A stretch of 64,000 bases of DNA from Saccharopolyspora erythraea NRRL 2338 (lineage in GTDB: Bacteria > Actinomycetota > Actinomycetes > Mycobacteriales > Pseudonocardiaceae): the NCBI RefSeq assembly GCF_000062885.1, contig NC_009142.1:434001-498000 (forward strand), written 5' to 3'. Every line of letters begins with the position of its first letter. The stretch's first letter is position 1. The notes under the pieces were generated by a model, which saw nothing but the letters and a program-made list of their open reading frames with translations, was not told the origin of the DNA and made no database searches. The translations under genes and the position numbers were made by a program. This document shows, piece by piece, positions 1-9,115 of this stretch.

Positions 1-527
1 ATCCGCTGCACCACGACCGCGAGCTTCACCGCCCGGTGGTCGATGCCGTTGGCCTCCCGGTAGGCGACCGCGCGGTCGGTCCACAGCGAGGCCCAGCAGC
101 GCCGCACCGCGTCGAGCAGCGCGGACGCGCCGATGACGTTGAGGTAGGTGTCCTGCTGGCCCGCGAAGCTGGCGTGCGGCAGGTCTTCGGCCGTGGCCGA
201 CGAGCGCACCGCCACCGGCACGTCGTCGCCGAGTGCGGCGTAGGCGGTGGTCACGGTGTCGGCCAGGGCGGCGGGCATCTCGACGCCGGTGAGCCGGTCG
301 CGGATCTCGGCGGCGGTCGAGGGCAGGCCGTCGAGGGCGTCGCCGACGGCTGCCGCGCAGACCTCGTCGTAGGCGCGCGTGGTGAGGCAGAAGCCAGGCG
401 GTACGCGCACTCCGGCGGCCAGCAGCTCGCCGAGGTTGGCGGCCTTGCCGCCGACGACCTCGCCCATGCCCGCGTCGATCCGGCTCAGGTCGAGCACCTG
501 GCCGGTGGTGGTCTCGACGGTGCTCAT
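1..527 (-). CDS. rph: Rifampin phosphotransferase-like protein, N-terminal part (cut by window edge)
   Basis: This gene runs off the left edge, so only the first 175 residues are visible. They form the ATP-grasp (PPDK_N) domain shared by PEP synthases and rifampin phosphotransferases: VGGKAANLGEL near residues 25-35 and VRSSATAEDLPHASFAGQQ at 108-125. The stretch DTYLN.IG..ALL..CWASL..DRA..YR..N.IDHR.VKLAVVVQ resembles RPH enzymes more than housekeeping PEP synthase. RPH uses ATP to phosphorylate and inactivate rifamycins (family knowledge). The ATG follows a strong GAGGAGG. It diverges from a MarR/MFS pair. I searched the upstream region for a rifamycin-associated element and saw none. A PEP synthase remains possible because the phosphohistidine domain is outside the window. 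Confidence 0.75.
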   Translation of the reverse strand, partial: MSTVETTTGQVLDLSRIDAGMGEVVGGKAANLGELLAAGVRVPPGFCLTTRAYDEVCAAAVGDALDGLPSTAAEIRDRLTGVEMPAALADTVTTAYAALGDDVPVAVRSSATAEDLPHASFAGQQDTYLNVIGASALLDAVRRCWASLWTDRAVAYREANGIDHRAVKLAVVVQR

Positions 528-598
528 GGCCGCCTCCTCGTGCCTGCGGCGCCCTCCGGTGGGTGCCATGCCCGAAAGGTAACCCCGCGGCGGGCAGG

Positions 599-618
599 AA
601 ATCAACACTTGTTGAATT
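599..618. promoter_or_regulatory. Dyad TCAACA-CT-TGTTGA, candidate MarR operator
   Basis: A perfect 6-bp dyad with a 2-bp spacer (602-615), extended by flanking AAA/ATT, lies 72 bp upstream of the rph-like gene and about 210 bp upstream of the MarR gene. It sits in the only AT-rich patch of the divergent region 528-828, which otherwise holds no gene. Its CAAC...GTTG half-sites match the dyad at 785-794, so one regulator could bind both. This is inference from symmetry only. Confidence 0.45.
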
Positions 619-784
619 ACGGTCGCGCACGCGCTCCGCGATCGCGCGGACACTTACCGCTTCGGGCGGAAATGCATTGCAAGCAAAGAAGATTGGGCCG
701 TTCGGCGGCATCCGGGCCGAGTGGTCAAGCGCACAGAGAACTGAGTTGCCCGCGCCCGTCCGTGCGATGCATGCTTGCGTCCAG

Positions 785-794
785 CAACTAGTTG
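785..794. promoter_or_regulatory. Palindrome CAACTAGTTG just upstream of the MarR gene
   Basis: A perfect 10-bp palindrome with CAAC/GTTG half-sites, followed by further GTTGC and CAATC elements to about 820. It lies where the promoter of the MarR-MFS operon should be and suggests autoregulation. If the MarR gene started at the most upstream in-frame ATG (775), this site would be inside the coding region, which argues for the later start chosen here. Confidence 0.45.
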
Positions 795-828
795 GTTGCT
801 GCAATCAAATCGGTTGCGCTCGCCGGGG

Positions 829-1371
829 GTGGATGCACTGGGGTCGGGGGAAGAGCGCGAGCGGCTGCTCGCCGACGCGAGCGGAGTGGCCGACGCGCTG
901 GGCAGGCTCGCCCGGGCTTCTGGGCACCTCGAAGCGCACGCGAGCAGGCACGGGGCCGACCGCGTCGGCTACATCCTGCTCAAGCTGCTGGCGACGGAGG
1001 GGCCGCTGCGGTCCAACGCACTGGCCGAGGCGTTGCACGCGGACCCGTCGACGATCAGCAGGCACGTGTCGCAGCTGGTCAGGAACGGTCTTGTGGAGCG
1101 GACCGTCGACCCGGACGACAAGCGCGCCTGCCCGCTGGCGATCACCGCGAAAGGCGGGGAACGGCTCGCCGACATGCGGCGACGCCGAGACGAGACGCTC
1201 GCCCGGCTCCTGGAGTCGTGGCCGGGCGCCGAGCGCGCCGAGCTGGCCCGGTTGCTCGGCCGTTTCGTCGACGAGTACGAGCGCGCACTGCCGCAACTGC
1301 TGACGGCGGTGCTGGAGCAACGGCCGTTCGTCGGCCATGCGCCGGAAACGGCGCCGAGAGGGGAGAACTGA
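829..1371 (+). CDS. MarR-family transcriptional regulator
   Basis: A 180-residue winged-helix regulator. The recognition region reads HADPSTISRHVSQLVRNGLV, followed by the wing DPDDKRACPLAITAKG, which is the standard MarR DxRxx-L-T pattern. MarR dimers usually repress an adjacent efflux gene and release DNA when a ligand binds. Its stop codon overlaps the ATG of the MFS gene (TGATG), so the two are co-translated and the pump is the likely target. The start is uncertain: GTG at 829 is preferred because earlier in-frame starts (ATG 775, TTG 814) would place the CAACTAGTTG dyad inside or at the edge of the gene. No clear Shine-Dalgarno precedes any of them. Confidence 0.85.
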   Translation: MDALGSGEERERLLADASGVADALGRLARASGHLEAHASRHGADRVGYILLKLLATEGPLRSNALAEALHADPSTISRHVSQLVRNGLVERTVDPDDKRACPLAITAKGGERLADMRRRRDETLARLLESWPGAERAELARLLGRFVDEYERALPQLLTAVLEQRPFVGHAPETAPRGEN

Positions 1372-2987
1372 TGTCGGAAACGGCCGAACGGGCCGCACCC
1401 GCGCCACCGGGCGTGAGGTTGACGCACCGGCAGATCCTGACCGTCCTCACCGGACTGATGCTGGGCATGTTCCTGGGTGCCCTCGACCAGACGATCGTGA
1501 GCAGCGCGATCCGGGTCATCGCCGACCAGCTGCACGGCCAGACCGCGCAGGCATGGGTCACCACGGCCTACTTGATCACCGCGACCATCACCACGCCGCT
1601 GTACGGCAAGCTCTCCGACATCTACGGCCGCAAGCCGCTGTACCTCGCGGCGATCTCGCTGTTCCTGCTCGGATCGGTGCTGTGCGGGCTGGCGAACTCG
1701 ATCTACGAGCTGGCCGCGTTCCGCGCCATCCAGGGCCTGGGCGGCGGCGGACTGATGTCGCTGGCGCTGACGATCATCGCCGACATGCTCCCGCCGCGGG
1801 AGCGCAGCCGCTACCAGGGCTACTTCATGGCGGTCTTCGGCGTGTCCAGCGTCGTCGGCCCGGTCATCGGCGGCCTGTTCGCGGGGATGGACAGCTTCCT
1901 CGGGTTCGCGGGCTGGCGCTGGGTGTTCCTGGTCAACGTGCCGGTCGGCCTGATCGCGCTGGTCGTCGTGGCCAAGGTGCTCAACGTCGAGACCGAGCGG
2001 GTCCGCCACCGCATCGACTACTGGGGCGCGGCCGCGCTGGTCGTGATGCTCGTGCCGCTGCTGACCGTCGCCGAGCAGGGCCGCGAGTGGGGCTGGGGCT
2101 CGGCGACCTCGCTGGCGATGTACGCGATCGGCGCGGTCGGCCTGGTGCTGTTCGTCGTCTCCGAACGCCGGATGGGCGACGAGGCGCTGCTGCCGCTGCG
2201 GATGTTCCGGCTGCCGTCGTTCCGGATGGGCAACGTCCTGAACTTCATCGTCGGCGTCGGCATGTTCGGCGGCCTGATGTCGATGCCGCTGTACCTGCAG
2301 ATCGTCAAGGGCCTCGACCCGACCGCGGCCGGCATGCTCATGCTGACCATGACCGCGGGCATCATGATCTCCACGACCATCGCGGGCAGGGCGATCTCGA
2401 AGACCGGCAGGCTCAAGCCGTTCCCGGTCATCGGCTCGGGGATCATGACCGTCGCGCTGCTGCTGTTCAGCCGCCTCACCGCGGACACATCGCTGGTGCA
2501 GGTCGGCCTGATAGCGGTCGTGATGGGCCTGGGGCTGGGCCTGCTGATGCAGACGCTGACCCTGGTGGTGCAGGCCGACGCGACCCGAACCGACCTCGGC
2601 GTCGCGACCGCGTCGGTGAACCTGTTCCGCCAGACCGGCGGCACCGTCGGCGCCGCGGTGTTCCTGTCGGTGCTGTTCTCGACGGTCGGCGGGCGCATCG
2701 CGGACGCGATGCGAGCCGCGGCGGTGAGCCCGGAGTTCACCGCCGCGCTGCGCGACCCGGCGGTGCTGGCGGACCCGGCGAACCGCGACTTCCTGGCCGG
2801 GATGCGCGGCGGGGCACCGCCGGACCTGAACGACACGTCGTTCCTGTACCACCTCGACCCGCGCCTGGCCCGGCCGGTCCTGGAAGGCTTCGCCAGCGCG
2901 ATGGGCACGGTGTTCTTCGTCGGTGCGTGCGTCGTCGGCGTCGCCTTCGTGCTGACCTGGTTCCTGCGGGACACCCGGCTGGACTGA
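1371..2987 (+). CDS. DHA2-family (EmrB/QacA) 14-TM drug:H+ antiporter
   Basis: A 538-residue polytopic membrane protein. Visible DHA2 features are LDQTIVSSAIRVIA in TM1 (motif D1), GKLSDIYGRKPLY between TM2 and TM3 (motif A), RAIQGLGGGGL (motif B) and VSSVVGPVIGGLFA in TM5 (motif C, antiporter signature). The length and hydrophobic pattern fit 14 transmembrane segments. A soluble loop lies before the last segment. The family exports drugs or lipids against the proton gradient. It is coupled to the upstream MarR gene by a 1-base overlap and has its own GAGAGGGGAGA ribosome-binding site. With the diverging rph-like gene, a role in antibiotic self-protection is plausible but not shown. Confidence 0.92.
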   Translation: MSETAERAAPAPPGVRLTHRQILTVLTGLMLGMFLGALDQTIVSSAIRVIADQLHGQTAQAWVTTAYLITATITTPLYGKLSDIYGRKPLYLAAISLFLLGSVLCGLANSIYELAAFRAIQGLGGGGLMSLALTIIADMLPPRERSRYQGYFMAVFGVSSVVGPVIGGLFAGMDSFLGFAGWRWVFLVNVPVGLIALVVVAKVLNVETERVRHRIDYWGAAALVVMLVPLLTVAEQGREWGWGSATSLAMYAIGAVGLVLFVVSERRMGDEALLPLRMFRLPSFRMGNVLNFIVGVGMFGGLMSMPLYLQIVKGLDPTAAGMLMLTMTAGIMISTTIAGRAISKTGRLKPFPVIGSGIMTVALLLFSRLTADTSLVQVGLIAVVMGLGLGLLMQTLTLVVQADATRTDLGVATASVNLFRQTGGTVGAAVFLSVLFSTVGGRIADAMRAAAVSPEFTAALRDPAVLADPANRDFLAGMRGGAPPDLNDTSFLYHLDPRLARPVLEGFASAMGTVFFVGACVVGVAFVLTWFLRDTRLD

Positions 2988-3009
2988 GCGCGGTACCGGA
3001 CACACGGCG

Positions 3010-3055
3010 GTGAGTTGTCCACAGGCCTGTGGACAACTCACCTTTCTGTGGACAA
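3010..3055. repeat. Perfect 32-bp palindrome with two DnaA boxes, plus a third box
   Basis: Bases 3010-3041 form a perfect palindrome with 16-bp arms and no loop. Each arm contains TTGTCCACA, the DnaA-box consensus of high-GC actinobacteria, at 3015-3023 (+) and 3028-3036 (-). A third exact box lies at 3047-3055 (-), 19 bp from the second. The site lies between the 3' ends of the convergent MFS and ppa genes. It could act as a terminator hairpin, but three exact boxes suggest DnaA binding away from an obvious origin. Confidence 0.7.
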
Positions 3056-3084
3056 CTCCTGGGGACCGCGGCCCCGAAAAGCGG

Positions 3085-3117
3085 AAGAGCCCTCACCTGT
3101 CGCAGGTGAGGGCTCTT
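3085..3117. terminator. Bidirectional intrinsic terminator between MFS gene and ppa
   Basis: A perfect 15-bp stem (AAGAGCCCTCACCTG at 3085-3099, partner at 3103-3117) with a 3-base loop. It is followed by TTT on the plus strand and by TTCCGCTTTT on the minus strand. It lies 29 bp beyond the ppa stop and serves ppa, and probably also the convergent MFS gene. Confidence 0.85.
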
Positions 3118-3145
3118 TCGGATGCGGCGGCGAACCGGGACGTCT

Positions 3146-3634
3146 TCAGTGCCCCTGGGTCTTCGCCCGCTCGTAGGAGCGCTTGATCTCGGCCTCGGCC
3201 TCGGTCCGGCCGACCCACGTCGCGCCCTCCACGCTCTTGCCCGGCTCCAGGTCCTTGTACACCTCGAAGAAGTGCTGGATCTCCAGCTTGTGGAACTCGG
3301 CCAGGTGGTGGATGTCGCGCAGGTGCTCCTGGCGGGGGTCGTCCGAGGGAACGCAGATGACCTTGTCGTCGCCGCCCTTCTCATCGCGCATCCGGAACAT
3401 GCCGATGGCCCGCGACTTGATCAGGCAGCCCGGGAACGTCGGCTCCTGGACCAGCACCAGGGCGTCCAACGGGTCGCCGTCCTCGCCGAGGGTGTCATCG
3501 ATGAACCCGTAGTCGGCCGGGTACTGGGTGGCGGTGAACAGCGTCCGGTCGAGACGGATGCGCCCCGTCTCGTGGTCCACCTCGTACTTGTTCCGGTTCC
3601 CCTTGGGGATCTCGATCGTGACGTCGAAGTCCAC
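3146..3634 (-). CDS. ppa: Inorganic pyrophosphatase (family I)
   Basis: A 162-residue cytosolic enzyme that hydrolyses pyrophosphate to two phosphates, driving nucleotide, tRNA and polymer synthesis. It contains the family I signature [11 protein letters not shown] (metal-binding aspartates), preceded by [11 protein letters not shown] and followed by a conserved C-terminal ...VEGATWVGR. The length matches actinobacterial PPases. The GTG start is set by GAGGAA about 6 nt upstream and by the conserved N-terminus [11 protein letters not shown]. It is transcribed away from dacB, the order also remembered for M. tuberculosis, and ends at a strong hairpin. Confidence 0.97.
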   Translation of the reverse strand: MDFDVTIEIPKGNRNKYEVDHETGRIRLDRTLFTATQYPADYGFIDDTLGEDGDPLDALVLVQEPTFPGCLIKSRAIGMFRMRDEKGGDDKVICVPSDDPRQEHLRDIHHLAEFHKLEIQHFFEVYKDLEPGKSVEGATWVGRTEAEAEIKRSYERAKTQGH

Positions 3635-3871
3635 GCGGTTCCTCACTCGTCTTGCGTCGGATGCGACCACCCGCTCGCGCGAGCGGCCACGTCTAGTGTG
3701 GACCACGCGGCGTCGCCGAGCCCCACCGCAGTGCGAGACATCGCATCTGAGAGGCTGTTTCCCGCCTGTACCGGTGCCCCGATCGCTGGTCACTCGTCCA
3801 GGTGGTAACGCGTGCGGGCGAAGAGGCAGGCCCTCCCGGGGCGCCCGCAGCGATCCGTCGAGGAGGAACAC

Positions 3872-6800
3872 GTGCCCGACCCCCAGACGACCAGGGGTGA
3901 GGTGTCCGAACCCGAAGCCGAACCGCAGGCGGACGCCACGGGTGCGGGCGCGAGTGACGCCACGGCTTCGGGCGCGAGTAGCGCGAAGACGCAGACGCGG
4001 ACCGGGACGCTGGACGACGTGACTGCGGATGCGGCGGGCGGCGAAGCGGCGGGTGCGGAAGAGGACGGCGGCGACGACGCGGAGAAGTCCGCTGACGAAG
4101 GCGAGTCCTCCGGTACGACCGGCGGAGACGACGACCGGACGGCCGCTGACGATGACGCGGCTGAAGGGGAGGCCGCCGGAGCCGGCGACCAGGGGGCTGA
4201 CTCGGAGGCGGGCGAATCTGGTTCCGCGAATGGTGGCGGTCAGCTGCGTGGGCGGTTCAAGGGCCAGTTCACGGCCGGCGGGCCGATGAACGGTCAGCTC
4301 ACCGGTCAGCTCACAGGCCGGATGGACGGACCGATGAGCGGCCGCATAGACGGCCAGATCGACACCGAGAAGTCGGAAGAAGCGGGGAAGTCGGAACAAG
4401 CCGACGCGTCCGGGGAGTCGGACGACGCTGTGGAGTCCGACCAGGCGGGGAAGTCCGGCGAGGCAGCAGAGCGCGGGTCCGACGAGGCCACCACGGAGCC
4501 GGAGGACTCCGGCGACGAGGCCGACGACTCCGGTGCGGACTCCGCCGAGGCGGCAGAGGACGCGGAGACCGACGAGCCGGCGGAGGCCGCGGAGGCGGCG
4601 GAGTCCGCCGCGGACGCCGGCGAGTCGGCGGACGCGTCCGAGGAGCAGCCGACGGAGTCGGCGGCGTCCGAGGATGCGGGCTCGGCGGAGGACGGCGAAG
4701 CCGACGAGTCGTCGGCCGGGGAGCGCGAGGACGCCCAGACCGCGGCCGGTGAGGACGCCGACGCCGCGGATCAGTCGGTCACCGCTGACGACTCGACGGC
4801 TGACGAGACCGAGGCAGCGGACGACGAGGCCGGGGAGTCCGAGACCTCCTCGACTGACACCGTCGCACTCGGGACCGTTCAGCCCGAATCGGACGAGGAC
4901 GGCGAGACATCCGAGTCCGGAACCGCTGAGTGGGAAGCCGAATCCGAGGCAGGCGAAACCGAAGCTTCGGAGACCGGACCAGCCGAAGACGAGTCCTCGG
5001 AAGCAGAGGTCGCTGACGAAGCAGAGGCCGCTGAGGAAGCAGAGGCCGCTGACACTGCGGCCGAGCCCGAGACGGCCGACTCCGCGGCAGCCGAAACCAC
5101 CAGTGCTACCGAGTCCGACTCCCCCGAGCCGGAGTCCGAGTCCTCCGAGCCGGAGTCCGACGAGGCCGAGACCGCCGAGCCGACCCCCGACTCGGAGGCC
5201 GCTGAGGACGAGCCCGCTCAGGCCGAGGCAGCCCCCTCCCCGGAGGAGCCGGAGGCTGTCGCCGACGAGGACGCCGAGACCGAAGCCGCCGGGACCGAGA
5301 CTGCCGCCGAGGCTGGGACCGCTGCCGAGCGGGACGCCGACGAGTGGCCGACCGACGAGCACGAGCGCGTCGAGGCGGAGCCGGAGACCCGCGAGCCGGT
5401 CGAGCAGGCTGAGGAAGCCGAAGAGTCCGCGGAGCCCGCAGCCGAGGAGCCCGCGCAGGCCGCGGTCGAGGAACCCGGGCTCACCGCCCCCGGTGAGCCC
5501 GAGGCCGCCCCCGCCGAACCCGAGCAGGCGACAGCGCCGGAAGCCGAGCAGGCGGCGCCAGCCGAGCCCGAGCAGTCCGAGCAGGCGCCCGAGGAGTCCG
5601 AGCAGGCCGCCGACCAGCAGGCTCCGGCCGTCGAGCCCGAGCAGCAGCGTCCCGCCGCCCCGCCGGAGCGCAGCGTCGAGCAGACCCAGCAGTTCCGCCC
5701 GGTCGAGCAGACGCAGTGGATCCCGCGGATCGAGCAGACGCAGCAGATCCAGCGGATCGAGCCGGAGCGGGAGGAACCCGCCGAGGCCACCAGCGGCGAG
5801 GACGCCGGTCCGCCGACCGACCCCGGGCCCTCGAAGCCGTCGCCGCAGCTCGACCAGGGACCGCCGACGATGCGGATCCCCGCCGTCGGTGCGGCTCCGA
5901 GCGTCGACGGTCCGCCGACGCAGCGCATCCCGCTGGTGCCGCCGCCCGGCTCCGCCGAGCAGACGCAGCAGTTCGCGCGACCCGACTTCAGCAGTCCGCC
6001 GCGGAGCGCGCAGCCGCAGGACTTCGACACGTCGTCGGCGCGCACCGCGCAGCCCCACGACTTCGCCGGGCTGACCGGGCCGGCCCCGGCGCCGGCAGCG
6101 CCGCAGGTTCCGCAGCCGCCTGACGTCACTCGGCAGGCCCCGGCACCGACCCACCAGCCGCCGCCCGCGCCCGCCCAGCAGTCGTACGTTCCCGGCGCGA
6201 CGCAGCCCGTCGCCAAGCCGGCGCCCGAGGCTTCCCCGGAGCCGCACCCCGCCGAGCCACCAGCCGAGCCGTCCGCTGCCGCGCCCGCCAAGCGCCGGAA
6301 GCGCCGCGGGACGCTGATCACCGTCGCCCTGCTGCTGGTCGTCGGCCTCGGCGCGGGCATCGCGTTCGGCCCGGCGCTGGTGCGCGCGCTGACCGAGGCG
6401 CAGATCGCCGAGCCGCCTGCACCGGTCCGGCTCCAGCCGTCGATCAAGCCGCTCGACGACGGCGCCCCGCTGCCCCGCCAGCAGCGCGTGTCGGCCGCGC
6501 TGGCCGGTCCGCTGGCCAACCCCGCGCTGGGCACGTTCGGCGGGACGGTCATCGACGCGCAGACCGGCGCGCCGGTGTGGCAGCAGAGCCCAGGCCAGGC
6601 CCTCACCCCGGCCTCGACCGGGAAGCTGCTGACCATGAGCGCCGCCCTGCTCGCGCTCGACCACCAGCAGCGCTTCAGCACCAAGGTGGTGCGCGGTCCC
6701 GAGCCGGGCAGCGTCGTGCTCGTCGGCGGCGGCGACCCGACGCTGTCGACCCTGGGGCCGGGCGAGGACACCGTCTACACCGGGGCGGCGCGCATCGACG

Positions 6801-7666
6801 ACCTGGCCGAGCAGGTCCGCAAGGCCACCGGCGGGTCCGTCTCGCGCATCTACGTCGACGTCGGCCGCTACTCCGGGCCGAAGATGGCGCCGGGCTGGCT
6901 GCCCGAGGACGTCCAGGCGGGCTACGTCGCCCCGATGGAGCCGCTGATGCTCAACGGCGGTCGCGCCGACCCGACCAAGGACACCAGCCCGCGCACCCAG
7001 ACGCCCGCGCTCCAGGCGGGGCAGCGGCTGGCATCGAAGCTCGGCACCGGCAGCGTCCAGGAGGGCAACGCGCCGGTGAACGCGCAGGTCCTCGGCGAGG
7101 TGAAGTCCCCGCCGGTGCAGGACATGGCCGAGATCGTGCTCCAGCACTCCGACAACGTGCTGGCCGAGGCGCTGGCCAGGGAGGTCGCGATCGCCACCGG
7201 CAACGAGCCGTCCTTCGCGGGGGCTTCCAAGGCGGTGCGCGAGGTGCTCCAGCGCAACGGCTTCGACCTCTCGGGCAACACGATGGTCGACGGCAGCGGC
7301 CTCTCGCTGGACGACCGCGTCACCCCGCAGCTGCTCGGCTCGCTGCTGGCGGCGGCGACCGCCCCCGCGGGGCCGGAGGGCGGGCTCGAGCCCAAGAGCG
7401 CGAAGCTGCGCGCGCTGCTGCCGGGGCTGCCGGTGGCCGCGGGCAGCGGCAGCCTGCACGACCGCTACACCGACAGCTCCGGACGCGGCTGGGTGCGGGC
7501 CAAGACCGGGACGCTGGACGGCGCGAACAGCCTCGCGGGCACCGTCGTCACCGAGAACGGCAGGCTGCTGGTGTTCGCGCTGATGTCCAACGGCACCATG
7601 TCCGCGCAGGCCCGGCCCGCTCTCGACGATCTCGCCATCGCCCTGCGCGACTGCGGCTGCGACTGA
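3872..7666 (+). CDS. dacB: D-alanyl-D-alanine carboxypeptidase (S13/PBP4 type) with giant acidic N-terminal tail
   Basis: A 1264-residue protein. Residues 1 to about 800 are extremely rich in Glu, Asp, Ala, Ser and Pro. After a basic KRRKRRG stop there is one membrane helix (about 812-835), then an extracytoplasmic S13 penicillin-binding domain. All three catalytic motifs are present: STGK at 915-918, SDN at 1093-1095 and KTG at 1211-1213. The enzyme should trim D-Ala from peptidoglycan stem peptides outside the membrane. Family members are usually about 450-500 residues, so the acidic tail is extra. The tail has a period-4 Gly/hydrophobic stretch (about 128-162) and several EQTQQF/EQTQWI/PTQRIP motifs near 610-720. 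The GTG start follows GAGGAGG. A start at 3812 is possible but has no comparable site. Confidence 0.9.
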   Translation: MPDPQTTRGEVSEPEAEPQADATGAGASDATASGASSAKTQTRTGTLDDVTADAAGGEAAGAEEDGGDDAEKSADEGESSGTTGGDDDRTAADDDAAEGEAAGAGDQGADSEAGESGSANGGGQLRGRFKGQFTAGGPMNGQLTGQLTGRMDGPMSGRIDGQIDTEKSEEAGKSEQADASGESDDAVESDQAGKSGEAAERGSDEATTEPEDSGDEADDSGADSAEAAEDAETDEPAEAAEAAESAADAGESADASEEQPTESAASEDAGSAEDGEADESSAGEREDAQTAAGEDADAADQSVTADDSTADETEAADDEAGESETSSTDTVALGTVQPESDEDGETSESGTAEWEAESEAGETEASETGPAEDESSEAEVADEAEAAEEAEAADTAAEPETADSAAAETTSATESDSPEPESESSEPESDEAETAEPTPDSEAAEDEPAQAEAAPSPEEPEAVADEDAETEAAGTETAAEAGTAAERDADEWPTDEHERVEAEPETREPVEQAEEAEESAEPAAEEPAQAAVEEPGLTAPGEPEAAPAEPEQATAPEAEQAAPAEPEQSEQAPEESEQAADQQAPAVEPEQQRPAAPPERSVEQTQQFRPVEQTQWIPRIEQTQQIQRIEPEREEPAEATSGEDAGPPTDPGPSKPSPQLDQGPPTMRIPAVGAAPSVDGPPTQRIPLVPPPGSAEQTQQFARPDFSSPPRSAQPQDFDTSSARTAQPHDFAGLTGPAPAPAAPQVPQPPDVTRQAPAPTHQPPPAPAQQSYVPGATQPVAKPAPEASPEPHPAEPPAEPSAAAPAKRRKRRGTLITVALLLVVGLGAGIAFGPALVRALTEAQIAEPPAPVRLQPSIKPLDDGAPLPRQQRVSAALAGPLANPALGTFGGTVIDAQTGAPVWQQSPGQALTPASTGKLLTMSAALLALDHQQRFSTKVVRGPEPGSVVLVGGGDPTLSTLGPGEDTVYTGAARIDDLAEQVRKATGGSVSRIYVDVGRYSGPKMAPGWLPEDVQAGYVAPMEPLMLNGGRADPTKDTSPRTQTPALQAGQRLASKLGTGSVQEGNAPVNAQVLGEVKSPPVQDMAEIVLQHSDNVLAEALAREVAIATGNEPSFAGASKAVREVLQRNGFDLSGNTMVDGSGLSLDDRVTPQLLGSLLAAATAPAGPEGGLEPKSAKLRALLPGLPVAAGSGSLHDRYTDSSGRGWVRAKTGTLDGANSLAGTVVTENGRLLVFALMSNGTMSAQARPALDDLAIALRDCGCD

Positions 7667-7710
7667 TCGTGCGGTATGCCCCCGCGTCGCGGCGGGGTAC
7701 GGTCGAGCGT

Positions 7711-8823
7711 GTGAATGCGCGTTCGTCGACCCTGCCACCGCGGCCCGGGGCCTCCGCGGACCACCGAGCGCTGGACTGGAACGTCGCGATCAGCACGGCC
7801 ATCCGGTTGATGAAGCCGGGCCCCGAGGTACCGCGTTCGGAGGCGGAGGAGGCGGTGCGCTCGCTGCGCCGCTACAGCGTGGAAGCCGAGACGCACGTCC
7901 GCGAGCTGACCGGGCTCGGCACCCACCTGCCGGTGCTCGAGGGCGATGTCGTCGACCGGCCGGACTGGGTTCGGGGTGCGGCGCACGGGCTCGCCGAGCT
8001 GACCGACGCCGCGCTGTCCAACGCGCACGGCGTGCAACGCGAGGGACTCGACCTGCTGGGCGGCATCAGCACCCGGGGAGCCGGCGTGCAGGCCGGGATC
8101 GTGCTGGCCTACCTCGGCGGCAAGGTGCTCGGGCAGTACGACCCCTTCGGGCCGACCGCGAGCGGGCAGCCCGGCAGGCTGCTGCTGGTCGCGCCGAACA
8201 TCGTCGCGGCGCACCAGGCGCTGGAGGTGCCGGGCGAGGACTTCCGGATGTGGGTCTGCCTGCACGAGTCGACCCACCGGTTGCAGTTCACCGCAGTGCC
8301 GTGGCTGCGCGACCACTTCGCCGCCTCGCTCGGCACGCTGCTCTCCGAGATGGAGGGAACCACCAGCGACCTGCTCGGCCGGTTGCCCGCCGTCGTGCGC
8401 GAGGTGCGCTCCGGTCGCGGTGGTGACTCCAGTCCCGGTGTGCTGGGCGTGATCGAGCTGCTGCAGACCCCGCGGCAGCGCGCCGCGCTCGACCGGATCA
8501 TCGCGATCTCGACGCTGCTGGAGGGCCACGCCGACCACGTGATGGACGCCGTCGGCCCGCGCGTGGTGCCCAGCGTCGCCACCATCCGGCAGCGCTTCAC
8601 CGAGCGCCGCAAGGGCGGCGGGCTGCTCGACCGGATCCTGCGCAGCCTGCTCGGGGTGGACGCCAAGATCCACCAGTACGCCCAGGGCGCCGCGTTCACC
8701 AGGCACGTCGTCGACCAGGTCGGCATGGAGGGCTTCAACGCCGTGTGGGCCGCGCCCGACCACCTGCCGACCCGCGCGGAGATCACCGCTCCCGCCACCT
8801 GGCTCCGCCGCGTCCACGGCTGA
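7711..8823 (+). CDS. Zinc-dependent metalloprotease-like protein, DUF2342 family
   Basis: A 370-residue protein with the zinc-binding motif HESTH at residues 185-189 in the context [13 protein letters not shown], which defines the actinobacterial DUF2342 family (also called F420-biosynthesis-associated). The remainder is helical, with a possible downstream ligand in [11 protein letters not shown]. Substrate and role are unknown. It sits between dacB and tilS, the same order I recall for M. tuberculosis Rv3627c-Rv3625c. The start is supported by a TACGGT box at 7698-7703 exactly 7 nt before the GTG, with no Shine-Dalgarno, so the mRNA is probably leaderless. Confidence 0.88.
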   Translation: MNARSSTLPPRPGASADHRALDWNVAISTAIRLMKPGPEVPRSEAEEAVRSLRRYSVEAETHVRELTGLGTHLPVLEGDVVDRPDWVRGAAHGLAELTDAALSNAHGVQREGLDLLGGISTRGAGVQAGIVLAYLGGKVLGQYDPFGPTASGQPGRLLLVAPNIVAAHQALEVPGEDFRMWVCLHESTHRLQFTAVPWLRDHFAASLGTLLSEMEGTTSDLLGRLPAVVREVRSGRGGDSSPGVLGVIELLQTPRQRAALDRIIAISTLLEGHADHVMDAVGPRVVPSVATIRQRFTERRKGGGLLDRILRSLLGVDAKIHQYAQGAAFTRHVVDQVGMEGFNAVWAAPDHLPTRAEITAPATWLRRVHG

Positions 8824-8847
8824 CGCCGCTCCGCGCCAGCCACGCCC

Positions 8848-9044
8848 GCCGACTCCGCCGGCGCGCTGGCTGCGCCGCCGCTCCGCCGCTGCGCGCGTGC
8901 CGCCGCCAGCCTCCGTCGCCGACTCAGTCGGCGCGTCGACTACGCCGCCGCCCGCTCCGCCCCCGCGCTCCGGGGCAGCCACGCGTCGGCTCCGCCGCCA
9001 CGCCGCTCCGCGCCTGCCGCCGCCGCCACGCCGACTCCGTCGGC
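8848..9044. repeat. Low-complexity GC stretch with three small GCCGAC-TCN-GTCGGC hairpins
   Basis: The 292-bp gap between the DUF2342 gene and tilS (8824-9115) is built of degenerate CGCCG/CTCCGC units. Within it the 15-base hairpin GCCGAC-TC(C/A)-G(T/C)CGGC occurs at 8848-8862, 8918-8932 and 9030-9044. Each copy is followed by GCG and then CTCCGCC-rich sequence. All reading frames are open here because stops are rare in such sequence, so the long upstream extension of the tilS frame is not evidence of coding. Confidence 0.7.
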
Positions 9045-9115
9045 GCGCCGCTCCGCCGCCGCGCTCCGCCGCCGCGCCGATCCGGCGCCGTCGCGCTCCG
9101 CGCGACAATGACGCC

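Noticed and set aside
528-828. Rifamycin-associated element upstream of the rph-like gene
   Set aside because: Searched for a GC-rich 19-bp inverted repeat of that type and found only the AT-rich CAAC/GTTG dyads.
3010-3055. The DnaA-box palindrome as a chromosomal origin
   Set aside because: Only three boxes, no AT-rich unwinding region and no dnaA, dnaN or rpmH nearby.
3146-7738. A 1530-codon minus-strand open frame opposite dacB
   Set aside because: Only its C-terminal 162 codons are real (ppa). The rest is an antisense shadow of the GC-rich, acidic-codon dacB sequence, with low-complexity Gly/Leu/Arg composition.
8897-9115. N-terminal extension of TilS rich in Pro and Arg
   Set aside because: The extension lies wholly in low-complexity repeats, has no family counterpart, and the PP-loop sits at the normal distance from GTG 9116.
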